A stretch of 26,183 nt of DNA from a virus, in IMG/VR virus record IMGVR_UViG_3300020220_000285, positions 1 to 26,183 of that record, one strand, 5' to 3'. The translations under genes and the position numbers were made by a program. Positions 15,713-22,097 of this stretch are shown piece after piece. Below the pieces are notes generated by a model. It saw only the letters and a program-made list of their open reading frames with translations. It was not told where the DNA came from and ran no database searches. Positions within the stretch are counted from its first letter, which is position 1, and each line of letters starts with the position of its first letter.

Positions 15713-16033
15713 ATGCTTTCCACACAATATCGTCTTCGTCTTGAGTTTATTTGCAACAGAATTGCAAATCACGAAGAAGTTCAGTTAGAAGATATGATTT
15801 GGGCAGAAAAACTTGCAAAAGCAAATCGTTCTGCTGGAACAATGCTTCGTCAGGCACGAAGAAAGGCAGAAAATCCTGATATGCAAGAAGGTGATTTAGA
15901 TGATTTTTTAAATCAACTTGATATTGGGGATTTTGGTCATGAAAGATTTGGAAGAGGTCATTTTGAAAGTGTTGATGATATTGTAGATTTCTTCAAAGAA
16001 GATAAACCCGAGGATTGGAGGCAAAGAGATTGA
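15713..16033 (+). CDS. Conserved cyanophage-type helical protein
   Basis: The ATG at 15713 is preferred over one 72 bases upstream because it follows a late box and avoids overlap with the previous gene. The 106 residues include LRLEFICNRIANHEEVQLED, then MIWAEKLAKANRSAGTMLRQ, ARRKAENPDM and a final DWRQRD. It is helical, with a basic centre and acidic C-terminal part. It belongs to a pattern common in T4-like cyanophages; the function is unknown. The late box suggests a virion or maturation role. Its stop overlaps the glutaredoxin start (TGATG). Confidence 0.75.
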   Translation: MLSTQYRLRLEFICNRIANHEEVQLEDMIWAEKLAKANRSAGTMLRQARRKAENPDMQEGDLDDFLNQLDIGDFGHERFGRGHFESVDDIVDFFKEDKPEDWRQRD

Positions 16034-16269
16034 TGCAAGCAGTTTTATATACAAAAGATAATTGTCAAGAGTGTGATAGAGCACGAATGCTTTTAAACAC
16101 TCTGAATGTTTATCATTTAGAGTATAAACTTTCAAAAGATTTTAATGAGAAACAATTTTATTCTGAATTTGGTTCTCAAGCGTCTTTTCCGCAGGTTGCA
16201 ATTGATTATAAACATGTTGGAAGTCTCAAAGAAACACTTCAATTTTTTAAGGATAGGAAAATTATATAA
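16033..16269 (+). CDS. Glutaredoxin
   Basis: A 78-residue protein of thioredoxin fold has the active-site CxxC at Cys11-Cys14 (NCQECDRARM), the cis-proline loop SFPQVAID (Pro53) and the glutathione-binding VGSLKET. This is the usual layout of small phage glutaredoxins, which keep ribonucleotide reductase supplied with electrons; that role is inferred because no reductase gene lies in the window. CQEC differs from the usual CPYC and may change redox potential. It is coupled to both neighbours by TGATG and TAATG overlaps. Confidence 0.88.
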   Translation: MQAVLYTKDNCQECDRARMLLNTLNVYHLEYKLSKDFNEKQFYSEFGSQASFPQVAIDYKHVGSLKETLQFFKDRKII

Positions 16270-16634
16270 TGTATAGCAAGCCACTTTTAGGAACGAATAC
16301 TGATAAAGTCAAACTTTCTTGGTTAGAATACATTTGGTTTTCTTGTATTCAACAAGGATGGTATAATTGCTGGTATTCGTTTAAGAACTGGGCAGACTTG
16401 ATGGGAAATAACTATCGAGATTATGCACTTCTCAAAGAAGATGATCCATTAGAGCAGTGTATTCTTTACTTTTGGGATAGTTTGGAAGATGAGATTTATC
16501 CTAAAGAGTTTCTCGAAAGCCTGCTACAAATGTCTGATGATGTAAAAACTGGTAAGGTTGAAACTTATTCGTTGGATGATACTATAAGTCGATTAGAAGA
16601 CCTTGTAAAAAATGTGGAGTTGAATGATGACTGA
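16269..16634 (+). CDS. Hypothetical protein
   Basis: This 121-residue acidic protein is rich in aromatic residues in its N-terminal half (WLEYIWFSCIQQGWYNCWYS), with two Cys there, and helical and acidic afterwards. No motif is recognised. The start overlaps the glutaredoxin stop and the end overlaps the next gene by 11 bases. Confidence 0.72.
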   Translation: MYSKPLLGTNTDKVKLSWLEYIWFSCIQQGWYNCWYSFKNWADLMGNNYRDYALLKEDDPLEQCILYFWDSLEDEIYPKEFLESLLQMSDDVKTGKVETYSLDDTISRLEDLVKNVELNDD

Positions 16635-16836
16635 AAAGAAACTAATTGACAATTGCTTTTATGTTGAGAAATCTCAAAGGGGTGTCTATCATTCCTTTGA
16701 TAAAAAAGAAAAAAGATTGATTACTTCTCTTACTGAAGATGTTTGCATTAATGCAACAAGATTTTATCTTAAAGGTCTTCAAGAAGGATTTGAAGATGTA
16801 AAATCACATCAGGGGACAGTAGATGGAAAACTCTAA
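16624..16836 (+). CDS. Small conserved protein
   Basis: A 70-residue protein has two adjacent candidate starts (16624 and 16627). It contains FYVEKSQRGVYHSFDKKEKR, then LITSLTEDVCINATRFYLKG, a compact alpha/beta pattern that I recognise from other cyanophage small genes. The function is unknown. Confidence 0.68.
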   Translation: MMTEKKLIDNCFYVEKSQRGVYHSFDKKEKRLITSLTEDVCINATRFYLKGLQEGFEDVKSHQGTVDGKL

Positions 16837-16987
16837 TTATCTCTATCACGTTTTAGATCCTACAACACCTTGGAATGCTTTTTTAGAATACTGTGAGATA
16901 TGTTATCAACTCAATGTTCCAGGGCAACCAAACATCAATAGATTTTTAGGTTATCGTCGTTATCTTAAAGAGGTTGGAGTTTTGTAA
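16823..16987 (+). CDS. 54-residue hypothetical protein
   Basis: This frame overlaps the previous gene by 14 bases and the next by one base (TAATG). The sequence is aromatic-rich (NYLYHVLDPTTPWNAFLEYC) with two Cys four residues apart and a basic end (NRFLGYRRYLKEVG). No family is recognised; packing between two coupled genes supports expression. Confidence 0.62.
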   Translation: MENSNYLYHVLDPTTPWNAFLEYCEICYQLNVPGQPNINRFLGYRRYLKEVGVL

Positions 16988-17190
16988 TGAGTGACCCGTA
17001 TTGGTTTCAGAAAAAGTGGGGGAATCAAGAAGTTCCTGTTGATATTTTGCTTAAGAAAATAGAAGAACTTGAAAAACGAATTATTGTTTTGGAAGAAGAA
17101 AACGTTTCAACCACAAATGAACTTTATCGTCTTGAAAACTCTTTGGATGCACGTATAGATATTCTTGCCGAGTATTGTAGGATTTCCTAA
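16987..17190 (+). CDS. Coiled-coil small protein
   Basis: A 67-residue protein starts MSDPYWFQKKWGNQEVPVD and is followed by a heptad-patterned coiled coil (LLKKIEELEKRIIVLEEENV). The pattern is common in T4-like cyanophages. It is probably an oligomer; the function is unknown. Confidence 0.72.
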   Translation: MSDPYWFQKKWGNQEVPVDILLKKIEELEKRIIVLEEENVSTTNELYRLENSLDARIDILAEYCRIS

Positions 17191-17191
17191 G

Positions 17192-17368
17192 ATGTATGAG
17201 GAATTAGATACTTTTGAACGTTCTCTTGCACATTTTGGCACAAGAGTTGATATAATATGTGCAATGGAAATGGGAGGTCGTATTGATGCTGAAACAGCTT
17301 ACAAAAATATTAAAATGGAACTCAAAGAACTCAAACGAGCAAGAAAACAATACCGAAAGGAAGTGTAG
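17192..17368 (+). CDS. 58-residue helical protein
   Basis: The start is taken at the ATG at 17192, just after the previous stop. The sequence is helical with a strongly basic end (IKMELKELKRARKQYRKEV). No family is recognised. It is overlapped out of frame by the zinc-ribbon gene. Confidence 0.6.
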   Translation: MYEELDTFERSLAHFGTRVDIICAMEMGGRIDAETAYKNIKMELKELKRARKQYRKEV

Positions 17369-17489
17369 TAAATGCGGTGAGGTCAAACCACTTGACAAGG
17401 ACCATTTTCAGGTGGTAAAATCGTTCAAGACAGGGTTCTCATATTACTGTAACACTTGCAACAAACCATCTAAGAAAAAACATGACTGA
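17286..17489 (+). CDS. Small zinc-ribbon protein
   Basis: The C-terminal half reads KCSKCGEVKPLDKDHFQ and SYYCNTCNKPSKKK, two CxxC pairs 21 residues apart, as in short zinc-ribbon proteins of phages that bind nucleic acid or polymerase. The start is uncertain: an ATG at 17286 or a GTG at 17259 would both overlap the preceding gene by more than 80 bases in another frame. The zinc-ribbon part itself lies mostly beyond the overlap. The stop overlaps the next gene by eight bases. Confidence 0.65.
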   Translation: MLKQLTKILKWNSKNSNEQENNTERKCSKCGEVKPLDKDHFQVVKSFKTGFSYYCNTCNKPSKKKHD

Positions 17490-18003
17490 CTTTGATTATA
17501 AAAAGTATTCTCTGGAACATTTGGAGAATTGGTTACATGATGCAATGTCTGCTGATGAAGCAACACCACAGGAGATTTATGATGTCATTAAAGAAGTTGT
17601 AAGTGAAAACTACCATTACCATAAACATCATGTGAGTCAAGCATATGAACTGCTTTCATTGTTGAATGCTGTTGACTCAAAAAAAACTTCTTCGGTTTGT
17701 GATAAAGATAATCCGTCAGAAGAATGTAAAAAGTCTTGGAACAATTTCTGCGATGATGAAGTGGAACACTCTGAATATTATTATGATTATGATCGCAACA
17801 AATCAGTAAAAGATTTGATTAGAAAGTGGATTATTCCTGTTGAAATTGATTCAAGTGGTGAATATTTTATTTTACTTCCCGACGACCTTTTAGAAGCAGC
17901 AAATCTTAAAGAGGGGGATCAAGTTGAATGGGTTGATAATGGCGACAGAACATATATTCTCAAAAAGGTAAATTCAAATACAATTTTTTATCATCCCGTA
18001 TAA
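17482..18003 (+). CDS. Conserved cyanophage protein with AbrB-like domain
   Basis: This 173-residue protein seems to have two parts. Residues 1-90 (YSLEHLENWLHDAMSADEAT, HKHHVSQAYELLSLLN, CDKDNPSEECKKSW) match a conserved cyanophage protein pattern of unknown role. Residues 118-163 (IIPVEIDSSGEYFILLPDDL, LKEGDQVEWVDNG) match the AbrB/MazE-type swapped-hairpin fold, which binds DNA as a dimer in regulators and antitoxins. An acidic, Tyr-rich linker joins them. Phage-encoded transcriptional regulation is a fair inference; an antitoxin role is less likely because no toxin gene is visible beside it. Confidence 0.72.
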   Translation: MTDFDYKKYSLEHLENWLHDAMSADEATPQEIYDVIKEVVSENYHYHKHHVSQAYELLSLLNAVDSKKTSSVCDKDNPSEECKKSWNNFCDDEVEHSEYYYDYDRNKSVKDLIRKWIIPVEIDSSGEYFILLPDDLLEAANLKEGDQVEWVDNGDRTYILKKVNSNTIFYHPV

Positions 18004-18005
18004 TA

Positions 18006-18230
18006 ATGGCACTCTCACAATCAGTAGAAGAATCACTTAAAGAAGCAGAAGCATCTCTTCGCAATGCTCTTGCATATGCAGCACGACAGGAAAGACCTTT
18101 TGTTTGTTTATCTATTTCAAAAATGGTTCAAGAAATTGAGCAACTAATAACTTTTGATAGTTTAATGGATAAACTTGAGCAAAGAAAACCTGGTGATAGT
18201 GGTTCTTTTGGAACATTCTTTGGTGAGTAA
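18006..18230 (+). CDS. Conserved small helical protein
   Basis: A 74-residue protein reads SVEESLKEAEASLRNALAYA, then ARQERPFVCLSISKMVQEIE and a Gly/Ser/Phe tail. It is a recurring cyanophage small protein, all-helical, of unknown function. It starts two bases after the previous stop. Confidence 0.72.
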   Translation: MALSQSVEESLKEAEASLRNALAYAARQERPFVCLSISKMVQEIEQLITFDSLMDKLEQRKPGDSGSFGTFFGE

Positions 18231-18287
18231 ATAATTGTAACTCAACTCTTAAAATAATATTAAGAAACGCAACTTTTTGATTAAATA

Positions 18288-18506
18288 ATGTTAGAATATG
18301 CTCACAATCTAAAGAATACTATGACTCTTGCAAAATCTGGATATTGTAAACTTACAAAAGAAGAATGGGAAGAATTAACTGCCCTAAAAGAGGCAATTAA
18401 TTATAACCCAAGCACAGTAACTCCAGATAAAATGGAAAAGTTTACAGAACTCTTTGTACGTTCTCTTGAAGAACGTGGGGGCTATCAAAGTGTTGATGTA
18501 GTATAG
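18288..18506 (+). CDS. Small hypothetical protein
   Basis: A 72-residue, mainly helical protein (CKLTKEEWEELTALKEAINY) follows a 57-base AT-rich gap in which I see no clear promoter. No family is recognised. Confidence 0.65.
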   Translation: MLEYAHNLKNTMTLAKSGYCKLTKEEWEELTALKEAINYNPSTVTPDKMEKFTELFVRSLEERGGYQSVDVV

Positions 18507-18520
18507 GCATTACTCTCTCA

Positions 18521-18652
18521 ATGCGTAGATTTATTATTTTTTCCCTATTGGGAATCATTGCATATAATTATTTCCTGATACAACGAGACGATCAGATGTT
18601 TCGAAAATATTATCAGGACAAAGCACAAACTGAAATGAATTCTTCACAATGA
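18521..18652 (+). CDS. 43-residue single-pass membrane peptide
   Basis: The sequence begins MRRFIIFSLLGIIAYNYFLI, giving two Arg followed by one transmembrane helix. A polar tail (RDDQMFRKYYQDKAQ) follows. The stop overlaps the next gene by four bases (ATGA). It is a probable inner-membrane peptide; the function is unknown. Confidence 0.65.
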   Translation: MRRFIIFSLLGIIAYNYFLIQRDDQMFRKYYQDKAQTEMNSSQ

Positions 18653-18738
18653 CCTACGAAGCAAAAATCACTCTGAAGTTTGACAGCACTTGGGAACAGA
18701 CACGGGGAATTTGTGATGAAGAAATGACCGAGTTATGA
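18649..18738 (+). CDS. 29-residue peptide (family B, copy 1)
   Basis: This tiny frame is joined by ATGA overlaps to genes on both sides. It reads MTYEAKITLKFDSTWEQT and is clearly related to the peptide at 19876 (MTYKATLKVKFDAEWTST): both share MTYxAxxxxKFDxxW. Conservation between two loci supports it as a real gene, or as a shared leader that couples translation of the following gene. Confidence 0.6.
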   Translation: MTYEAKITLKFDSTWEQTRGICDEEMTEL

Positions 18739-19352
18739 AGCAATTTATATGGGAGAAGAAAAAAGAACTATCCGAAGATTTTTGCAAGCACTGTATCGAA
18801 AAGTTTGAATCTGACGAAAATAAAATTGTCGGAATGCTAGGAACTGATAGCATAGTGGATCTATCAATGAAAAGATCATTAGATCTTCTTATGTCTGTTT
18901 TTCCTCAATGGAATGAAGAAGATCGAGTATTTTTTAATTCAATTCATAATTGTTTGTATGAATATACAAATTACCTTGAAAAAGAATTTAATAAAAATGA
19001 CTTATTCAATCCCTTCGTTTATTCTGAAAAGTATAATTCAAATTTTGTGGATTCGGGATATCAAATTCAAAGAACCAAACCTGGAGAATTTTATGATTGG
19101 CACTCTGATACTAACATAATGGTTGTTCCACCTAAAGTTAGATTCCGAGCAATAACATACATATGGTACTTAAATGATGTCCTTGATGAAGGATACACTG
19201 AATTTATAGATGGAACAAAAATTATTCCAGAGGCAGGTAAATTATTATTGTTTCCAGCAACTTGGGAATATGTTCATCGTGGAGTTAGTCCTAAAAAAGA
19301 TACAAAATACATTGCAACAGGATGGTTTTCTTCTGAATTTACTATTACTTAA
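18735..19352 (+). CDS. 2OG-Fe(II) oxygenase
   Basis: A 205-residue prolyl-4-hydroxylase-like protein has iron ligands His123 and Asp125 (FYDWHSDT) and His181 (EYVHRG), with Lys191 (KDTKYIATGWF) in the place of the 2-oxoglutarate-binding basic residue. The segments GYQIQRTKPGEFY, LNDVLDEGYTEF and PEAGKLLLFPATWEYVHRG follow the usual order of the fold. It resembles bacterial and phage oxygenases of unknown substrate. It is the fifth such domain in the window and lies far from the fibre block, in a transcription unit of small peptides with which it overlaps by ATGA. Confidence 0.88.
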   Translation: MKQFIWEKKKELSEDFCKHCIEKFESDENKIVGMLGTDSIVDLSMKRSLDLLMSVFPQWNEEDRVFFNSIHNCLYEYTNYLEKEFNKNDLFNPFVYSEKYNSNFVDSGYQIQRTKPGEFYDWHSDTNIMVVPPKVRFRAITYIWYLNDVLDEGYTEFIDGTKIIPEAGKLLLFPATWEYVHRGVSPKKDTKYIATGWFSSEFTIT

Positions 19353-19361
19353 TTTTTAACA

Positions 19362-19547
19362 ATGAAACCTAATTTTCGTAAAGTTTTAGAAATGACTCTT
19401 GAAGAAGGTGTCCGTTTCGGTTATAATCGTGCTCATAAACACGTAGAAAATCCTCATGAGGATGCTGTAGTTGATTGTGTAGTCGATAGTGTGATAAACT
19501 CTTTGTATGAATGGTTCGATTTTGGGGAAAAAAATGAGTCTAATTAA
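19362..19547 (+). CDS. Small conserved protein (family C, copy 1)
   Basis: A 61-residue helical protein reads EEGVRFGYNRAHKHVENPHE and has an acidic end. It is a paralogue of the protein at 20182: both have MKPxxRxxLExxxEEGVRxGYxRAHKHVENP. The function is unknown; the conserved HKH and acidic residues could bind metal (inference). The end overlaps the next gene by 14 bases. Confidence 0.75.
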   Translation: MKPNFRKVLEMTLEEGVRFGYNRAHKHVENPHEDAVVDCVVDSVINSLYEWFDFGEKNESN

Positions 19548-19809
19548 GTTTAATTATAAAGAAGATTTTGGACATGAATGGTATGTTCAAGTCCTAAATG
19601 TAAAAAACTGGAGTTTGCTTCAAGGATCAGTCAGTTGGAATGACTTTCCTGGATGGCCTTATCTTCAAATTACATTCGGAAGTAATGGTTTGTTCGGTAT
19701 TCTGTTCTGGGCATATAAGTTTGGACTAGATATTGATATTCTCTCCCGCACTTGGAATTTTAAGTACTTGAATGAATTAGATGAAGGATCTCCTAGAGAC
19801 CAGTCTTGA
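19534..19809 (+). CDS. Conserved cyanophage-type protein
   Basis: The ATG at 19534 gives 91 residues; an upstream in-frame ATG at 19507 would overlap family C further. The protein is rich in Trp, Tyr and Phe (WYVQVLNVKNWSLLQGSVSW, GPYLQIT-like WPYLQITFGSNGLF), with a mildly hydrophobic centre. It is a recurring pattern in cyanophages, of unknown function. Confidence 0.7.
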   Translation: MSLIKFNYKEDFGHEWYVQVLNVKNWSLLQGSVSWNDFPGWPYLQITFGSNGLFGILFWAYKFGLDIDILSRTWNFKYLNELDEGSPRDQS

Positions 19810-19839
19810 AACTGGCACACTCACCCCCGAAAAGGGTGA
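19800..19839 (+). other. Tandem hairpins at a gene-block boundary
   Basis: CCAGT/ACTGG (19800-19815, six-base loop) is followed by TCACCC/GGGTGA (19821-19839, seven-base loop). No T run follows, so they are not typical terminators. They end a gene block and precede a TATAAT box, and may act on RNA stability or as protein sites. Confidence 0.5.
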
Positions 19840-19848
19840 AACTACCCC

Positions 19849-19854
19849 TATAAT
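19849..19854 (+). promoter_or_regulatory. Probable -10 box (TATAAT) before family B copy 2
   Basis: A perfect TATAAT lies 21 bases before the ATG at 19876 in the only non-coding gap here. No TTGACA is present at the expected distance; instead a C-rich and hairpin-forming stretch occupies the -35 region, so activity may need an activator. Confidence 0.5.
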
Positions 19855-19875
19855 GAGTATATTCAAAACAGACTC

Positions 19876-19992
19876 ATGACTTACAAAGCAACTCTCAAGG
19901 TTAAGTTTGATGCTGAATGGACTTCCACCCATTACAGCAGTGGTTTCGATGACTATGTACTTCCCGATGCGACGTGTGACTGTAAAACCTAA
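19876..19992 (+). CDS. 38-residue peptide (family B, copy 2)
   Basis: It reads MTYKATLKVKFDAEWTST and is related to the 29-residue peptide at 18649. Its end overlaps the following gene by 26 bases in another frame, and carries two Cys in DATCDCKT. It may be a small protein or a translational leader. Confidence 0.6.
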   Translation: MTYKATLKVKFDAEWTSTHYSSGFDDYVLPDATCDCKT

Positions 19993-20179
19993 ATCTAGCA
20001 AGGCAAAGAATCGTCTTGCTAACACAATGGACGGTAATCCTGTGTGTGTTGTGGAGCAGGACACTGGCGGGGAGTTGTTTCTCGCATCAGTAAATCGCAA
20101 ATACTTCTTTTGGGTATCAGTCCGTGAGGGTGTAAATCGTTTTGGTGATAAATCTGACGCACACTGGGAGGTGTTGTGA
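19967..20179 (+). CDS. Small basic conserved protein (family A, copy 2)
   Basis: The ATG at 19967 is chosen because the product (70 residues, MRRVTVKPKSSKAKNRLANT) then aligns from its start with the 66-residue paralogue at 14232. It has a basic N-terminus and a beta-rich remainder with LFLASVNRKYFFWV and HWEVL. An insertion (about eight residues) near the C-terminus distinguishes it. Codon and base use is visibly richer in G and C than in copy 1: 31 of 60 bases at 20041-20100 are G or C. Confidence 0.72.
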   Translation: MRRVTVKPKSSKAKNRLANTMDGNPVCVVEQDTGGELFLASVNRKYFFWVSVREGVNRFGDKSDAHWEVL

Positions 20180-20181
20180 AA

Positions 20182-20361
20182 ATGAAACCTAAAATCCGTG
20201 TTATCCTTGAGTTAGCGATTGAAGAAGGTGTGCGTCGTGGGTATGCACGAGCACACAAGCATGTTGAAAATCCTGCCGAAGGTGCTATAATAGAGCACAT
20301 TGAAGAGGCAGTGATGTCTCAAATCTACGAATACTTTACTTTTGACGAGGAGGATTTCTAA
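20182..20361 (+). CDS. Small conserved protein (family C, copy 2)
   Basis: The ATG at 20182 aligns the 59-residue product with the paralogue at 19362 (MKPKIR against MKPNFR); a GTG six bases upstream is possible. It contains EEGVRRGYARAHKHVENPAE and an acidic tail (YEYFTFDEEDF). It sits directly behind family A copy 2. Confidence 0.75.
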   Translation: MKPKIRVILELAIEEGVRRGYARAHKHVENPAEGAIIEHIEEAVMSQIYEYFTFDEEDF

Positions 20362-20363
20362 TT

Positions 20364-20603
20364 ATGAGTAGAAAAACCCGAGCACAGCAAGTAATGAATG
20401 AGTATTATAGTAAGTTGAGTCCAGGACCATATTATTATGATAGTCTCGCTGTTGCTGCTTCTCTCCGTGAAGCAGTAGAAGGTCTCAATATTGAACCAGA
20501 CCCTGACCGAGAGTTGAGTATTGAAAAGCATCATTTCATTCGGGGACAAAACTGGGTCAAGGATGCTATACTGCGTCTTGCTGATGAATTGGAGTCACTA
20601 TGA
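20364..20603 (+). CDS. Small conserved helical protein
   Basis: This 79-residue protein starts two bases after the previous stop. It contains MNEYYSKLSPGPYYYDSLAV, then a C-terminal helix (WVKDAILRLADELESL). No known domain is visible. It is coupled to the next gene by an ATGA overlap. Confidence 0.7.
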   Translation: MSRKTRAQQVMNEYYSKLSPGPYYYDSLAVAASLREAVEGLNIEPDPDRELSIEKHHFIRGQNWVKDAILRLADELESL

Positions 20604-20758
20604 AAATTGATATAACGATGGAAGAGTATGGTATAATTATTAATGCTTTACATTATTATAAGAAAGTAGAGAAGAAAGGAAACTTTCAGCAGTATGATGA
20701 TAAAAAAGTCAACGACTTGAGAGATAAACTCGCACATCAAATGGTATGGGAACAATGA
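20600..20758 (+). CDS. 52-residue helical protein
   Basis: ATGA overlaps exist at both ends. The sequence EEYGIIINALHYYKKVEKKG, with a second helix (NDLRDKLAHQM), is typical of conserved small cyanophage proteins. The function is unknown. Confidence 0.66.
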   Translation: MKIDITMEEYGIIINALHYYKKVEKKGNFQQYDDKKVNDLRDKLAHQMVWEQ

Positions 20759-21213
20759 TTGACTGGAACACAAGATTTCAAGCACTACCTGACGCAGAAA
20801 AGGATAAGATTGCTCTGTTGCGAGTGATTGAATGTACGAATGGTATTATTCAGTATAAGTTCCGTGATGAGGATGAAGATGCCTTATCAGTAGAAGAAAC
20901 CAGAGATGCGATGAAGTTCTCTATGGGATGTATGAAACGAATGGAAATCCCTTTGGGTGAAGAAGTGATTACATTTGCTCCTGATACTGCGGAACTCTTC
21001 ACTGAAATGAGACGATTGTATATCTCTGGTGCGAAACAGAATAATCAGGCAGATTATAATGAGTTTCTCAAAGGTTCTAAAGCAAATCTACTTGCGGTAG
21101 GTAAAGAACGCATCTTGAAAGCAAGACGACTTGCATTCAATCATATTGACGAATTACCACCTCATACATTAGAATGGGGACTTGCATATATCTTTAGTTT
21201 TGCTGGGTGGTGA
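20755..21213 (+). CDS. Hypothetical protein
   Basis: The ATG at 20755 overlaps the upstream stop (ATGA) and is preferred to one nine bases earlier. The 152-residue helical, acidic protein contains DEDALSVEETRDAMKFSMGC, then LYISGAKQNNQADYNEFLKG, and ends LEWGLAYIFSFAGW. I recognise no domain. It is one of the larger genes in the array. Confidence 0.72.
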   Translation: MIDWNTRFQALPDAEKDKIALLRVIECTNGIIQYKFRDEDEDALSVEETRDAMKFSMGCMKRMEIPLGEEVITFAPDTAELFTEMRRLYISGAKQNNQADYNEFLKGSKANLLAVGKERILKARRLAFNHIDELPPHTLEWGLAYIFSFAGW

Positions 21214-21216
21214 TTT

Positions 21217-21417
21217 ATGTTATTTGAAAAATCATTACTCAATTTCTTACAAGGAACTATGACAACGATTGATCCCCGTTCAGTTAAAAAAGAAAATATT
21301 GATGAGTATATGATGTTAAAAATTTTGGAACGATTGGATCATATTGAAGAACAAATTGACGATCTTATTTTTTCACTGAAGATTGAATTTAAGGGTAAAG
21401 GTAAGGATGAACGATGA
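21217..21417 (+). CDS. Small helical protein
   Basis: There are two possible starts: 21217 (66 residues) or 21259 (52 residues), the latter preceded by AAGGA. The C-terminal part is a helix-turn-helix-like pair (MMLKILERLDHIEEQIDDLI) ending in a basic tail. No family is recognised. Confidence 0.6.
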   Translation: MLFEKSLLNFLQGTMTTIDPRSVKKENIDEYMMLKILERLDHIEEQIDDLIFSLKIEFKGKGKDER

Positions 21418-21712
21418 TATGCCTTGGGTGATTGGATTGACTGATGAGGAAGTCCAAGAACTTCGTAGTAAGAAACAAGAACTCACACAATACGGAAAGG
21501 AGAAAATCCGAGAACTTATGACTCACGAAGAAATGCTTGAGGAAGCAGCACGAAGAGAGTTAGCAAACAAATCATTTGAAGAACTCACCAAAGAAGAACG
21601 AATCAAACTTGCTCTTGAAGAGGTTGATTGGATTGTGATTGGTGGGCAAGATGGTCAAGAGTTTTATAGTTCTATTCAGTTTCTTCGTAAGGTGTTGAGG
21701 AGTTTGAGATGA
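21407..21712 (+). CDS. Hypothetical charged helical protein
   Basis: The start at 21407 has GGTAAGG just upstream and gives 101 residues; 21419 is an alternative. The middle is strongly charged and helical (THEEMLEEAARRELANKSFE, ELTKEERIKLALEEVD) and the end is basic (FLRKVLRSLR). No known domain is visible. Confidence 0.66.
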   Translation: MNDDMPWVIGLTDEEVQELRSKKQELTQYGKEKIRELMTHEEMLEEAARRELANKSFEELTKEERIKLALEEVDWIVIGGQDGQEFYSSIQFLRKVLRSLR

Positions 21713-21834
21713 ACACTCTGGGTATTATCAAGTTTTTTGTTCCATATGCCGACAGAAACGACAAGGGAGAAGTCATTAGTTTGAACATTCCTTGGGGATT
21801 TTTTATTCTTGTAATCATTGCTTCTTTAATCTAA
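21709..21834 (+). CDS. 41-residue membrane peptide
   Basis: The C-terminal segment PWGFFILVIIASLI is a clear transmembrane helix at the very end, with a polar N-terminus (YADRNDKGEV), so it resembles a tail-anchored peptide. It overlaps the genes on both sides (ATGA upstream, TAATG downstream). Confidence 0.65.
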   Translation: MNTLGIIKFFVPYADRNDKGEVISLNIPWGFFILVIIASLI

Positions 21835-22097
21835 TGAAAATCGCATTTAATGGACATTCTCCCACTGAAAGAGAAACTGAACTGACTCAAGAAGAACTTG
21901 CACTTATCTTTGAGGTGATGAAACAAAAGTTTCTGGATCATATTGAGTTTGGTAGGTTTAATTGCAGTTATCAAACTCACGATCAACTTGCTGTTACAAA
22001 ACTCTGCGACGATCATCAGGTTGATGTAGACTACGAAAAAGACAGAGTTGCTTTCTTTAAAGCAATCGTAGATCAAATGGAGAACCCTTATCAATGA
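21834..22097 (+). CDS. Hypothetical protein
   Basis: The ATG at 21834 overlaps the previous stop; 87 residues. The sequence is helical and acidic with LTQEELALIFEVMKQKFLDH. No family is recognised. It is coupled to the next gene by ATGA. Confidence 0.68.
   Translation: MKIAFNGHSPTERETELTQEELALIFEVMKQKFLDHIEFGRFNCSYQTHDQLAVTKLCDDHQVDVDYEKDRVAFFKAIVDQMENPYQ

Noticed and set aside
17226-17256. TTGCAC and TATAAT pair as a promoter
   Set aside because: The spacing is 19 bases, the -35 match is weak and both lie inside a coding region, so chance is as likely in this AT-rich DNA.
17392-17421. TTGACA and TAAAAT with an 18-base spacer as a promoter for the AbrB-like gene
   Set aside because: TTGACA is explained by the zinc-ribbon codons, and the -10 is imperfect; possible but not supported beyond chance.
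18281-18287. TTAAATA as a late promoter box
   Set aside because: It abuts the ATG at 18288, so a transcript from it would start inside the gene.
19507-19533. Upstream ATG for the protein at 19534
   Set aside because: It would extend the overlap with the family C gene to 41 bases, and the extra residues do not fit the pattern of related proteins.
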